The notes beneath the pieces were generated by a model. It ran no database searches, had not been told where the DNA came from, and was given only the letters and a program-made list of their open reading frames with translations. This document shows positions 1 to 8,963 of a stretch of 64,000 nucleotides of DNA, one piece after another. Numbering within the stretch: position 1 is the first letter of the stretch; each line of letters begins with the position of its first letter. The stretch comes from Halococcoides cellulosivorans (GTDB lineage Archaea; Halobacteriota; Halobacteria; Halobacteriales; Haloarculaceae). The DNA is taken from positions 434,001 through 498,000 of the forward strand of contig NZ_CP028858.1 in the NCBI RefSeq assembly GCF_003058365.1, read 5' to 3'. Made by a program: the position numbers and the translations under genes.

Positions 1-364
1 CCGACGCGCGTCACGTGTGCACCCCTGCAATCGGTGATACTCGGCTTCCCTCGTCTCGATTCGAGTGACGACCGAGCGAACCACTTCGACCCCGTCCGCG
101 TGCACGGCAAATCATCTGATGACTGTCAATCCACTCTCTCGTTCTTAGTGTTTGCTATGTCAGACTTGATTTAACGTGCCCTCGGTGCTGTTCGAGTGCA
201 GGCCCGGTCGATGGACGTGCTCTTTTTGTCGCCCGTCACGCCACTCTGTCCGGTCACTTGGAGCGACAGCGAGAGCCGAGCGAGTGTCGCGGGTAATCGA
301 CTGCCGCCGATCACACCCCCACCCGCCGCAACACCTTTCATTAACGAAGGACCAATCAATAAAT
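1..364. other. Gene-free left edge
   Basis: No convincing coding region is seen in this stretch. Short open frames on both strands are broken or have unlikely composition; one minus-strand frame starting at 115 meets a stop near position 12. The last 35 bases are AT-richer and probably hold the promoter of the RNase H gene that begins at 365. Confidence 0.5.
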
Positions 365-985
365 ATGGCCGCCTACGGCCGGCCGTCGTTGCGGGACCTG
401 TTCGACGAGGCACCGACTCCCTTCATCGCGCACCCACCATCGACCCACCACCGGGATTACTACATCGCCACCGACGGCTCCTTCCGGGAGTCCGGCGGCG
501 GTCTCGGCGTGGTGATCGAGACCCGAGACGGCGAGCGCGTGACGCGGGTGTCGCTGCCGGACGACTGCCCCGACAACAACGTCGCGGAGTATCGCGCCCT
601 CCATCTCGGCCTCGACGTGCTCGCCGAGCGCGCGCCACCCTCGGCGTCGGTGGGCCTGCTCGTCGATCACGACGACCTCGCGGGCAACGTCAACCTCGCC
701 ATCCTGGCCGCACGCGGGCCGACCGGCGAGCCACCCCGCCCAGTCAGTCGCCCCCGTGCGACCGATCACCACTGGCGAGGCATTCGCGCTCGCCTCCACG
801 GGTTCGGGCGCGTCCGCGCGGCCCGCCTCGATAGCGATCGAAACCCCGCCCACCCACTGGCGAACAGTCCCGACGAGTACGCCCACGTCGACGGCCGGCC
901 GCGTCAGTGTGTGATGCCGGCCGCCCCGACGTCGCGCGACCCGATCCCGCCGCCGTCGCGGGCCGACCGACCGAGCAGCGACTGA
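365..985 (+). CDS. rnhA: Ribonuclease HI (RNase H fold)
   Basis: A 206-residue RNase H-like protein expected to cleave the RNA strand of RNA-DNA hybrids in the cytoplasm. After a 35-residue lead-in the fold begins with YYIATDGSF (first catalytic Asp). NNVAEYRALHLGL follows with the catalytic Glu on helix A, then VGLLVDHDDLAGNVN with the second Asp. The C-terminal PDEYAHVDG supplies the likely last acidic ligand. The Met at 365 is chosen because it begins a haloarchaeal-style N-terminus (MAAYGRPSLRDLF) and follows an AT-rich stretch; an open frame continues upstream but has non-coding composition. The gene stands alone and converges on the PP-loop gene. A second, unrelated RNase H (type HII) lies at 27.9 kb. 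Confidence 0.85.
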   Translation: MAAYGRPSLRDLFDEAPTPFIAHPPSTHHRDYYIATDGSFRESGGGLGVVIETRDGERVTRVSLPDDCPDNNVAEYRALHLGLDVLAERAPPSASVGLLVDHDDLAGNVNLAILAARGPTGEPPRPVSRPRATDHHWRGIRARLHGFGRVRAARLDSDRNPAHPLANSPDEYAHVDGRPRQCVMPAAPTSRDPIPPPSRADRPSSD

Positions 986-1018
986 TCGGTCGGCTGTGCG
1001 ACGGCCGTTCTCCCCCGA

Positions 1019-1741
1019 TCAGTCCGCGAGCCAGGCGTCGTCGATTCGCAGGTGACCCCGATCGCCCTCCCAGACCGGTTCGGCGTCGATCCGGATCGCC
1101 CGCTCCATGTGCGGGCCGTCGGTGACGAGCGTCTCGTAGCCACCGCCTTCGCCCATCGGGTGGATACCGTGGCTGTCAGCGATCGCGGTGAGGTCGTCGA
1201 TCGCGTCGCTGTCGATCTCTCTGCCGAGCCAGTCGGGACCGAGTCCGTCGGCGGCGACCTGGACGATCCGGACGGCGAAGCCCGCCGCGACCATCGCTTC
1301 GAGCGCCGCGCGTGGGTCGACTCCCCACAGCGGGGCATAGAGATCACAGCCGAGTCGGTCACACAGCGCCTCGATCCGATCGCCCTGGTAGGTCGAGGCG
1401 ACCGCGCCGACGGTGACGCCACCGAGGCCATCGGGCGCGTCGGCGTCGATCGCCCGGAGTTCGCGTTCGAGCGCGGCGAGTTCGGCGTCACCGCGCGCGC
1501 TCGGATCCGTCGTGTCGAGGCCCGCGGCGTCGCTGGCGTCGACCGAGCGCGCGTCGAGTCCGGCACTCTCGGCGGCGAGCGCGACGAGATCGGTCGCGGG
1601 GACGTGATACAGAAACGAGTCCTCGGGCGGGTGGACCGTCACGAGCGTCTCGACGGGCAGGCCCCGGTCGAGCGCGCGGTGACAGGCCCACGCCGAGTCC
1701 TTCCCGCCGGAGTACAGCGACACCCAGGGCCGATCGAGCAT
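1019..1741 (-). CDS. dph6: Dph6-like PP-loop ATPase (diphthine--ammonia ligase family)
   Basis: A 240-residue protein of the MJ0570/Dph6 type, predicted to adenylate diphthine on elongation factor 2 and amidate it to diphthamide. The N-terminus has the PP-loop signature SLYSGGKDSAW. Further family landmarks are GAVASTYQGDRIEALCDRLG, YAPLWG and the C-terminal MGEGGGYETLV. The length matches the single-domain archaeal form, without the extra RidA-like domains of eukaryotic Dph6. The start at 1741 gives the family N-terminus MLDRPWVSLYSGG; a longer frame upstream is unsupported. It is divergent from the GH2-like gene, with 212 bp between the starts. Family assignment is firm; the reaction is inferred from homologues. 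Confidence 0.82.
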   Translation of the reverse strand: MLDRPWVSLYSGGKDSAWACHRALDRGLPVETLVTVHPPEDSFLYHVPATDLVALAAESAGLDARSVDASDAAGLDTTDPSARGDAELAALERELRAIDADAPDGLGGVTVGAVASTYQGDRIEALCDRLGCDLYAPLWGVDPRAALEAMVAAGFAVRIVQVAADGLGPDWLGREIDSDAIDDLTAIADSHGIHPMGEGGGYETLVTDGPHMERAIRIDAEPVWEGDRGHLRIDDAWLAD

Positions 1742-1953
1742 ACCTGGGGTCGCGGGCGCGCGCCAAAACGGGTTTCGGACGCCGATACGTGGGCTGTCGA
1801 ACGCCGCTGGCCCGGGGCGCACGGGCCCGGAATCGGTGCCTGCCCATCGGAACGCTCGTGAGCCGACCCGGAATCGGTCGCCCGTTCGAATCCGTCGAGC
1901 GCATTGCGAACGATCCACAATATCTAATGCCCTGGAACACCCCGAGTAGGGAT

Positions 1954-3804
1954 ATGGATCTCGAGTGGAGCGCGGGGGTCGTCGACAGGGGCGGCGATCC
2001 CTCGCCCGACGAGTGGACGCCGGTGACGGTGCCCGGTCGCCCCGCGCAGTTTGCCGACGCCGATGCGGTGGCCTATCGGTGTTCCTTTGGGGACCCCCGA
2101 GACGATCCCGCCGAACACGTGCTCGTGGAACTCGACGGTGCGTTCGCTGAGACGAGCGTCTGGCTCAACGGCGAGCACATCGTCGATCACGACGTCTACT
2201 TCGAACCACTCCGGATCGCACTCCACGACGAACTCGACCCCGAGAACGAACTCGTCGTTCGGTGTGCGCGCCCCTCTGATGCCTTCGGGGGTAATTATTC
2301 GTCGTCGCGGACGCCACCCTCCGCGGCCGTGCCAGCGATCCGGTGGGGGGCAACCGTCGAGCGGCGGCCGGCGACGTTCGTCGATCGGGTGGGGGTCGTG
2401 CCACACGTCGTGGGCGACCACGCGGAACTGACGGTCACGGCGGCGATCGTCTCCAGTGCGGACCGCTCCGATCGCGTCACGGTCTCGGTCCGCCCGGAGA
2501 CCGCCAGCGGGCGGGCGACCATGGAGCGGGCTGCGGTGGACCTCTCCGAGACCCGCCGATCGGTCGTCAGCCACGAGGTCCGCATCGACGACCCCATTCG
2601 GTGGTGGCCGTGGGAACTCGGTGATCCACACCGGTATCGCGTCGGTGTTTCGATCGCCGACTCCGAGGCGTCGGTTCACACCGGGATCGCGACGGTCGGT
2701 CGCGACGACGGCCGACTCGTGGTCAACGACCGGACCGTCCGGGGGCGCGGCCTCGTGCTCGACGACGCCACGCCCGAGGCCGTCAGCACCGCTCGTGACC
2801 TGGGCGCGACGGTCGTCCGCCCGCGTGCTCACGTCCCGCCGCGATCGGTCCAGACGGCCTGCGACGAACGCGGGATGCTCTGCTGGCAGGACCTCCCGCT
2901 GACGGGCCCAGTCGACCCAGACGTCGACCGCGGGCGGACGATCGCGCGGCGCCTGTTCAAGGCCCGCCGGCGACACCCCTCGCTCGCGATCGCGACCGTC
3001 CACGACGAGCCCACCGATCTGACGCCCGATGGGCCGCTCTCCGGTGGACTTCTCGGGCGGCTTCGGACGCGCTGGCGGGTCTGGCGCGCAGATTTCGACG
3101 CCGAGACGGCGACGGCGATCGAACGGGCGTTTCCCGACGCGATCGCGTCCGCGCCGGTCGTGGGCGCGCTGGGCACCGATCCCGACGCGACGGCGGCGTT
3201 CCCGGGCTGGTCGATCGGGGACGCCGACGCGATCGATTGGCTGCTCGACCGGTATCCGGAGGCGTTCGAGACCGTCGGGGCCGTCGGCGTCGGATCGATC
3301 TCCGATCCTGGGGCCAGCTTTCCCGACCCGGTCGACGACGCCCACCACGCGGCCCACGCGGGCGACGACGTCGCGGCCTCACAGGCCTACCAGCGCCGGA
3401 CGCTCAAACACGTCGTCGAACGACTCCGCCGGGAGGGCTGTCCGCTGTTTGCGGTCGCGAGCCTCACGGACGTCGACGGCGCGGGCATGGGCGTCTACGA
3501 CGGTGAGGGTGAGCCCAAACCGGCACGTGACGCGCTCGCGAACGCGTTCCAGCCGGTCGTGCCGGTGCTGGCCGATCCCTCGCCGGGGGAGAGCGACGTG
3601 ATCGTGCTCAACGACGCCGACCAGCCCTGGTCCGGCGATCTGCGGTGGACTGCCGGGTCGGCGTCCGGGTCGGCGGACGTCACGGTCGGGACCCACGGCC
3701 GGTCGGTCCCGGCCACGATCGAGGTCCCCGAGGACTGCTCGCGGGTCGAACTCGTCCTCGCGCTCCCCGACGGCACGATCACGAACGACTATCGGGTCGC
3801 CTGA
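1954..3804 (+). CDS. Glycoside hydrolase family 2-like protein, probably degenerate
   Basis: A 616-residue protein with GH2 (beta-galactosidase/beta-mannosidase) layout. It has an N-terminal jelly-roll (VTVPGRPAQF, SVWLNGEHIV), an Ig-like middle domain ending near WWPWELGDPHRYRV, and a TIM-barrel-like part from about residue 250. The acid/base Glu may survive in ATVHDEP (E352). The strand that normally carries the nucleophile Glu (T/S-E-F-G) reads GSISDPGASFP at residues 447-457, with no Glu. There is no signal peptide or secretion motif, so it should be cytoplasmic. Met at 1954 is preferred over Met at 1927 because the TATA-like tatct element near 1921-1925 lies about 30 nt before it. It may be a non-catalytic sugar-binding protein or use another residue. 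Confidence 0.6.
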   Translation: MDLEWSAGVVDRGGDPSPDEWTPVTVPGRPAQFADADAVAYRCSFGDPRDDPAEHVLVELDGAFAETSVWLNGEHIVDHDVYFEPLRIALHDELDPENELVVRCARPSDAFGGNYSSSRTPPSAAVPAIRWGATVERRPATFVDRVGVVPHVVGDHAELTVTAAIVSSADRSDRVTVSVRPETASGRATMERAAVDLSETRRSVVSHEVRIDDPIRWWPWELGDPHRYRVGVSIADSEASVHTGIATVGRDDGRLVVNDRTVRGRGLVLDDATPEAVSTARDLGATVVRPRAHVPPRSVQTACDERGMLCWQDLPLTGPVDPDVDRGRTIARRLFKARRRHPSLAIATVHDEPTDLTPDGPLSGGLLGRLRTRWRVWRADFDAETATAIERAFPDAIASAPVVGALGTDPDATAAFPGWSIGDADAIDWLLDRYPEAFETVGAVGVGSISDPGASFPDPVDDAHHAAHAGDDVAASQAYQRRTLKHVVERLRREGCPLFAVASLTDVDGAGMGVYDGEGEPKPARDALANAFQPVVPVLADPSPGESDVIVLNDADQPWSGDLRWTAGSASGSADVTVGTHGRSVPATIEVPEDCSRVELVLALPDGTITNDYRVA

Positions 3805-4061
3805 GGCGGAGTGCTGACGTCTCCAGGCGGTGCCGATCGGGCCGGTGTGTGGGAGTCTCTGTGTCACGACGAGCGTAACATTCTTAAGCCGCCGTCCGAT
3901 ACCTTCATTCACCTGAACGCTCCTGGCGTTCGGCAGCATCGCACGACGACCAGCATGAACGGGCAATCTTATCGCGTAGCGTCAGTCCGTCGCCAGTGGC
4001 TGGACCGATCACGTTGGCCGTCGCACACCCGTCAGGGCGGAAAGGCATCGAGGAATCAATC
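3805..4061. promoter_or_regulatory. Long leader/promoter region of the coiled-coil gene
   Basis: There is no gene in these 257 bases. Two TATA-like elements are visible: ttcttaagcc at 3881-3890 and cttatcg at 3968-3974. The second lies 25 nt before an in-frame GTG at 3996. A purine-rich gagga at about 4050-4054 precedes the ATG at 4062 and could act as a ribosome binding site. Confidence 0.4.
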
Positions 4062-4952
4062 ATGGCAGAATCGATAGACGAATCCAAGAACGTAACGCTG
4101 ACAGACGACGACCTGGAGAACAACTCGAAGGGCGAACTCATCAAACTCGCCGGCAAGCTTCGTGACCGGCGAAACGAACTCAATCAACTCGCCAGCGAGC
4201 GCGCCAGCGATCGCGACGACCTCAACGCGAAGACCCGCGAGAAGGTCGACGAAGCCCAGGAGCACCGCGAGAAACGCGACGAACTCAACGAGCAAGTCCA
4301 GGAGCACAAAGAGAAACGGAACACGCTCAACGCCGAGGCCAACGAGCTGTTCGACGAGGTCGATCAGAAAAAAGAGGATCTCGAACTTCAGGAGGGCAAG
4401 TCCGTCGACGAGCTCGAAGACGAGATCGAGGACCTCGAATTCAAACAGCAGACCGAAGTCCTGAGCACCGAGGACGAGCGCGAACTCATCGAGAAGATCG
4501 AAGGCAAGCGTGAGCAACTCGCCGAGCGCAAGGACAAACTCGACAACACCGAGGACGTCGAGTCGATCAAAGAGGAGGCCGAAGAGATTCGCTCGGAAGC
4601 GTCCCACCACCACCAGAAGGTGACCGAACTCGCGGACGAGGCCCAGAAACACCACAACGACATGATCGAGGCCTACCGCGAGGCCGACGACATCCGCGAC
4701 GAGGCCGACGAGATGCACGAGAAGTTCGTGGAGGCCCAGGAAGCGGCCGACCAGCACCACGAGGACTTCGTGCGCGTTCAGAAGCGCCTCCGCGAACTCG
4801 ACAAGAAAGAGGAAAAACAGGAGCAGTCCCAGCGCGAGGCCAAACAGGAGGCCGCTCGCGAGGAGGCCGAAGAGATCTACCAGCAGTTCAAAGACGGCGA
4901 AACCCTCGACACCGAGGACCTGATGAAACTGCAGAAGACCGGCCTGCTGTAA
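4062..4952 (+). CDS. Conserved archaeal coiled-coil protein (COG1340 type)
   Basis: A 296-residue, very acidic protein that is almost entirely predicted long coiled coil, with heptad-like Glu/Lys/Leu patterning from about residue 25 to 280. Landmarks include GELIKLAGKLRDRRNEL, TREKVDEAQEHREKRDELN and HEDFVRVQKRLRELDKK. The tail EDLMKLQKTGLL is short and hydrophobic. Members are broadly conserved in archaea and sometimes misannotated as phosphoserine phosphatase; I see no phosphatase motif. The molecular role is unknown. ATG 4062 fits the usual family N-terminus and has a purine-rich gagga upstream. GTG 3996 is an in-frame alternative adding 22 residues and sits 25 nt after a TATA-like element. 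Confidence 0.75.
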   Translation: MAESIDESKNVTLTDDDLENNSKGELIKLAGKLRDRRNELNQLASERASDRDDLNAKTREKVDEAQEHREKRDELNEQVQEHKEKRNTLNAEANELFDEVDQKKEDLELQEGKSVDELEDEIEDLEFKQQTEVLSTEDERELIEKIEGKREQLAERKDKLDNTEDVESIKEEAEEIRSEASHHHQKVTELADEAQKHHNDMIEAYREADDIRDEADEMHEKFVEAQEAADQHHEDFVRVQKRLRELDKKEEKQEQSQREAKQEAAREEAEEIYQQFKDGETLDTEDLMKLQKTGLL

Positions 4953-5023
4953 GGCCGACTGCGACACCGTTCGGGACTCCCCGGGAGTGCGACCGCACTC
5001 CGACGGACACGAGTGGAAGAGGA

Positions 5024-5030
5024 TTTTTAT
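5024..5030 (+). promoter_or_regulatory. TATA box of the DUF373 gene
   Basis: The run tttttat is centred 26 nt before the GTG at 5053, the normal distance from a haloarchaeal TATA box to a leaderless start. It supports GTG 5053 over the longer upstream frame. Confidence 0.6.
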
Positions 5031-5052
5031 CGTCGCCGCACTGACTGAACCT

Positions 5053-6189
5053 GTGAGCACGCTGGTCGTCTGTATCGATCGAACGGGGGCGCTGACGACC
5101 AGTCGCGACTCGCCGGTCATCGGTCGGTCGGCGGTCGAGTCACTGCTGCTCGAAGCGGGCCTTCTCGACCCCGAGGACAGCCGTGTCAACTGCCTGCTGG
5201 AAGCGTTGCGCGTGGCCGACGAGACCGCCGCCGACGGGGGCAACCCGCTGGTCGCCGTCCTCTCTGGCGCGGACGATCAGGTCGGCACCGACCGCGCGGT
5301 CGCCCGGCAGATGGACGCGCTCGTCGAGGCGTACGACCCCGAGTCGGCGATCGTCGTGGTCGACAGCGCCCAGGACGAACGACTGGTGCCCATCGTCGAG
5401 AGCCGCCTCCCGATCGACGCCGTCGACCGGGTGGTCGTTCGCCAGGCCCGAGACATCGAGTCGACCTATTACCTGCTCAAACAGTTTCTCGCAGACGAAG
5501 AGCTTCGACGGACCGTTCTCGTGCCGATCGGGGCTGCGATGGTCGTGTTCCCGGTGTTGATGGTGTTGTTCGAGGACATGACCACCGCGCTCGGGGCGAT
5601 CGCAGGCGTGGTTGGGGCCTTCCTGCTGTACAAGGGCCTGAACCTCGAAGATCAGGTGACACGCGCGTCGACGGCGTTCCGCGAGGCGCTGTACGCCGGT
5701 CAGGTCGCGCTGGTCACGTACGTCGTCGCCGGCGGGTTGGCACTGATCGCGGTGTTCGTCGGCCTCCTGGAGGTCTCGGTCACGCCGACCGATCGCGCGG
5801 TCATCCTCGCGATGCAGTTCGTCTACCGGGCCGTCCCCTGGGCCGGGGCCGCCGTGCTCGTCGCGGCGGTGGGTCGACTCTCCGACGAGGCGATCCAGGG
5901 CGACGGCGTCGGCGCTGCGCTGGTCAATCTCCCTTTCGTCGCGGTCGCGGTGGGCGTCGTCCTCCGTGGGGTCGCGGCGTACTTCCTCGAACGCGCGGGA
6001 ATTTTGGGCTCACTCGACGTGCCCTGGATCGTCGTCGGCGGCGTCGGTGCGGAGACGCTCACGCTGGTCCCGCGGATCCGGCTGGCACTGTTTCTCATCG
6101 CAGGAATCGTCGTGAGTCTGATCGGCGTGCGCGTCGGCAGTTACGTCACCGGAGAAATAGAGCCCGCCAGTTCGGATCAGACGAGCTGA
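5053..6189 (+). CDS. DUF373 family membrane protein
   Basis: A 378-residue protein with a soluble N-terminal half and an integral-membrane C-terminal half. The first 150 residues (LVVCIDRTG, LVAVLSGADDQVGTDRAVARQ) form a likely alpha/beta domain. From about residue 155 there are roughly six hydrophobic segments (VLVPIGAAMVVFPVLMVLF, TTALGAIAGVVGAFLLYKG and others). This is the DUF373 arrangement found across Euryarchaeota; its function is not known. The gene has its own promoter and converges on tfb with a 13-bp overlap of 3' ends. Confidence 0.8.
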   Translation: MSTLVVCIDRTGALTTSRDSPVIGRSAVESLLLEAGLLDPEDSRVNCLLEALRVADETAADGGNPLVAVLSGADDQVGTDRAVARQMDALVEAYDPESAIVVVDSAQDERLVPIVESRLPIDAVDRVVVRQARDIESTYYLLKQFLADEELRRTVLVPIGAAMVVFPVLMVLFEDMTTALGAIAGVVGAFLLYKGLNLEDQVTRASTAFREALYAGQVALVTYVVAGGLALIAVFVGLLEVSVTPTDRAVILAMQFVYRAVPWAGAAVLVAAVGRLSDEAIQGDGVGAALVNLPFVAVAVGVVLRGVAAYFLERAGILGSLDVPWIVVGGVGAETLTLVPRIRLALFLIAGIVVSLIGVRVGSYVTGEIEPASSDQTS

Positions 6190-7163
6190 TTCAGATCGTC
6201 AGCTTCGAGCAGTTCCTTGTACCGATTCCGAATCGTGACCTCCGAGACGTTCGCGACCTCGGAGACCTCGGTCTGGGTGACCCGCTCGTTGGTGAGCAGG
6301 GCGGCGGCGTAGATCGCAGCGGCGGCCAACCCGACCGGGGACTTCCCGGAGTGGAGGCCGTCCTCGCGGGCGGCGTTCAGCAACTCACGGGCCTTCCGCT
6401 CGGAGGCCTCGGTGAGGTTCAACTCCGAGGTGAATCGAGGCACGTAGCTCTCGGGGTCGGCGGGCTGGACTTCGAGTTCGAGTTCCCGGACGATATACCG
6501 GTAGGTTCGGGTAAGCTCCATCTTCTCGACCCGGGAGACGTTCGAGATCTCGTCGAGACTGCGGGGGACGCCGGCCTGGCGCGCGGCGGCATAGAGCGCC
6601 GAGGTCGCGACGCCCTCGATCGAGCGTCCCGGGAGGAGGTCCTCTTCGAGACTCCGCCGGTAGATCACGCTCGCGGTCTCGCGGACGTTGTCGGGGAGGC
6701 CGAGTGCCGACGCCATCCGGTCGATCTCACCGAGGGCCTGTTTGAGATTGCGCTCCTTACTGTCGCGGGTGCGAAAGCGCTCGTTCCAGGTCCGCAACCG
6801 CTGCATCTTCTCGCGCTGATTCGAACTCAACTGCCGGCCGTAGGCGTCTTTGTCCTGCCAGCCGATATTCGTCGAGAGCCCCTTGTCGTGCATCATCTTC
6901 GTCGTGGGCGCGCCCACGCGGGACTTCTCGTCTTTCTCTTTGGCGTCGAACGCACGCCACTCCGGGCCGTGGTCGATCTCGTCGCTTTCGACGACCAGGC
7001 CACAGTCCTCACAGACGGTCTCGCCGCGCTCGGAGACGGAAGCGAGACGGCCGTCACACTCGGGGCACTGCTGTTCGGTCGTCTCCGAGTGTTCGGCCGT
7101 TTCTCGACGTTCGCTCGTCGTTTCGGTCTCGTTGTCGTTGACGCGTGTTCGTGTATCGGACAT
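6177..7163 (-). CDS. tfb: Transcription initiation factor IIB (TFB)
   Basis: A 328-residue archaeal TFB that bridges TBP-bound DNA and RNA polymerase. An acidic N-terminal tail of about 30 residues precedes the zinc ribbon (CPECDGRL and CEDCGLVV). The B-reader/linker region follows (GPEWRAF, SRVGAPTT, KGLSTNIGWQDKDAYGR). Then come two cyclin repeats; the second includes KSPVGLAAAAIYAAALLTN and an HTH-like segment TQTEVSEVANVSEVTIRNRY. Haloarchaea usually carry several TFB paralogues, so this is one specificity factor among others. The start ATG follows a C-rich leader, with a TATA-like tctttaac about 50 nt upstream on the same strand. Confidence 0.95.
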   Translation of the reverse strand: MSDTRTRVNDNETETTSERRETAEHSETTEQQCPECDGRLASVSERGETVCEDCGLVVESDEIDHGPEWRAFDAKEKDEKSRVGAPTTKMMHDKGLSTNIGWQDKDAYGRQLSSNQREKMQRLRTWNERFRTRDSKERNLKQALGEIDRMASALGLPDNVRETASVIYRRSLEEDLLPGRSIEGVATSALYAAARQAGVPRSLDEISNVSRVEKMELTRTYRYIVRELELEVQPADPESYVPRFTSELNLTEASERKARELLNAAREDGLHSGKSPVGLAAAAIYAAALLTNERVTQTEVSEVANVSEVTIRNRYKELLEADDLNQLV

Positions 7164-7439
7164 GGTGGAGGGAGGGGGTGGAGGCGGGGGGTCGGATCGC
7201 CGGGAAGACCACTGTTAAAGACGTTACGTGCGAAAGGTACTTGAGTGCTGGCACCTCATTTCGGAAATTGATTTTGAGAACACCGTGGCGAAAGTCGCGG
7301 TTACCAGTTGACTTCTTCGTGACGTTTCCGTTACGATCTCTCTAACGGGAGTTTAACCGCCGATTACGGCGTCCTCTCGCCAACCCGCCCGTGGTCGTCG
7401 GACACTCTGGAACTATGGCTATCGAAAACTAGAATTCGA
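7164..7439. promoter_or_regulatory. Upstream region of tfb
   Basis: This 276-bp gap separates the tfb start from the end of the flavoprotein gene. On the tfb-sense strand the leader is almost pure pyrimidine for 30 nt; the plus strand is correspondingly G-rich at 7164-7194. A TATA-like tctttaac lies at about 7209-7217 on the minus strand. No open frame with haloarchaeal codon use was found. Confidence 0.4.
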
Positions 7440-8822
7440 TCAGTCGATGCGGTCGACGGCGTCGCTGATCAGGCCGTCGAGCAGTTCCGGCGTCGTGGGA
7501 TGGTACGCCCGATCGGGAATCTCACGGACGTCGAGGCCGGTCTCGACGACGATCTGCATGGTCTTGGCCATCACGTCGGCGTGGTAGTGTAGGCCCTGCC
7601 AGCCAAGGACGGTGCCGTCGGTCGCGGCGACGAGGCGGGCCCGACCGTCCGGGACGGCTTTGGCCTTGAACACACCGTCGTCGGAGGCCTCGCGGTCGAC
7701 GACGACGAACTCGTGGCCCGCTTCGTTCGCGGAGGCCGCCGTGTGGCCGACCCGGGCGTACGGCATGACGCCGAGTCCGGAGAACATGACCTCGTGAGTG
7801 ATCGAGTCGTGCTCGCGCAGCGGCCGCCCCGCAGTGTGGCGGCGAACGTTCTCGGCAACGACCGCGGCCTCTTCTTTGGCGACGTGGAGCAAGGGCCGCC
7901 GGCCGTCGGCGTCGCCAGCGACGAAGACGCGCTCGTCGGCGGCGGTCTGCATCGTCGATGCGACCCAGCCCTCGCCGGGATCGATCGCCGTCGCGTCGAG
8001 ATTCAGTCGGTCGACCGCGGGGCGACGCCCGGTGAACAGGTAGAGGTCGTCGGCGTCCAGTGTCGATCCGTCCGCGAGATTGGCGATGACACCGTCGCCG
8101 TCGGGGGCGACCGACTCGACGGTCGCGTCCATGTGGATGTCGATGTCGTACGCCGACCGGTAGTAGTCGTGGAGGTCCGTCCCGAACGGGTCGTCGGCCC
8201 GCGGGAGGAGGTCGGGGAGCATCTCGACGGCCGTGACGTCGACGCCCGCCTCGTGGAGGTAGGGGACGAGTTCCAGGCCGATGTACCCCAGACCAAGTGC
8301 GAGCACCGAATCCGGGAGGTCGGTCGCGTCGAGGACGTCGGCGCTGGTCTTCGGGTCGATACGATCGATGCCGTCGATCGGTGGGACGTTGACCACCGAT
8401 CCCGTCGCGATCACGACGTAGTCGGGGTCGATTTGCCGGTCGCCCACTTCGAGGATGCGATCGTCGACGAACCGGGCGGACTCGCGCAGGAGGGTCACGT
8501 TCTCCCGGTCGGCCAGCGCGTCGACCGCGTCGCGACGGTGGCCCGCCCACGAGAGGGTGTGCTCGTCTTTGCGCTCGACGACACGCTCCAGGTCGATCTC
8601 GGGGACTGGCCCGCCGAGACGGTCGTCGTGACGCGCCGCGAATCGGTGTTCGGCCGCCGAGATCACTTCTTTCGAGGGCATACACCCGCGGAGAATGCAC
8701 AAGCCACCGCCGGGGTCGCCGTCGTCGATCAGTGTCAACTCGACGTCTTCGTCGGCCAGTTCGCTCGCGACATCGGAGCCAGCGCTGCCGTACGCGCCGA
8801 TCACGGCGACGTGGTCGGTCAT
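7440..8822 (-). CDS. NAD(P)/FAD-dependent disulfide oxidoreductase (dihydrolipoyl dehydrogenase-like)
   Basis: A 460-residue flavoprotein of the pyridine nucleotide-disulfide oxidoreductase family. The FAD-binding loop is VIGAYGSAG, a variant of the usual GxGxxG. The redox-active pair is CILRGC in GGGLCILRGCMPSKE. The NAD(P) motif is LGLGYIGLEL, the second FAD motif VFVAGDADG, and the dimerisation domain ends with the catalytic-type His in DRAYHPTTPELL. It resembles dihydrolipoyl dehydrogenase or mercuric reductase but is not linked to 2-oxoacid dehydrogenase or mer genes here, so the substrate disulfide is unknown. It is transcribed away from the oapABC operon. Confidence 0.82.
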   Translation of the reverse strand: MTDHVAVIGAYGSAGSDVASELADEDVELTLIDDGDPGGGLCILRGCMPSKEVISAAEHRFAARHDDRLGGPVPEIDLERVVERKDEHTLSWAGHRRDAVDALADRENVTLLRESARFVDDRILEVGDRQIDPDYVVIATGSVVNVPPIDGIDRIDPKTSADVLDATDLPDSVLALGLGYIGLELVPYLHEAGVDVTAVEMLPDLLPRADDPFGTDLHDYYRSAYDIDIHMDATVESVAPDGDGVIANLADGSTLDADDLYLFTGRRPAVDRLNLDATAIDPGEGWVASTMQTAADERVFVAGDADGRRPLLHVAKEEAAVVAENVRRHTAGRPLREHDSITHEVMFSGLGVMPYARVGHTAASANEAGHEFVVVDREASDDGVFKAKAVPDGRARLVAATDGTVLGWQGLHYHADVMAKTMQIVVETGLDVREIPDRAYHPTTPELLDGLISDAVDRID

Positions 8823-8963
8823 ATTCGCTCACCGATGGCCACGGGCATAACGGTTGTGCGGATCCGGATCGTGACGTCACACGCGCGACGCGTGTCTGAC
8901 GGGGAGTTAAGTGCCTTCGTGGTCGTTTTCCGAGGAGAGACCCGTACGCGCGGGCAGATACCC

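Noticed and set aside
1875-1905. tRNA T-loop-like sequence (GTTCGAATCC)
   Set aside because: No matching stem on either side and no acceptor, D or anticodon arms in the 80 bases around it.
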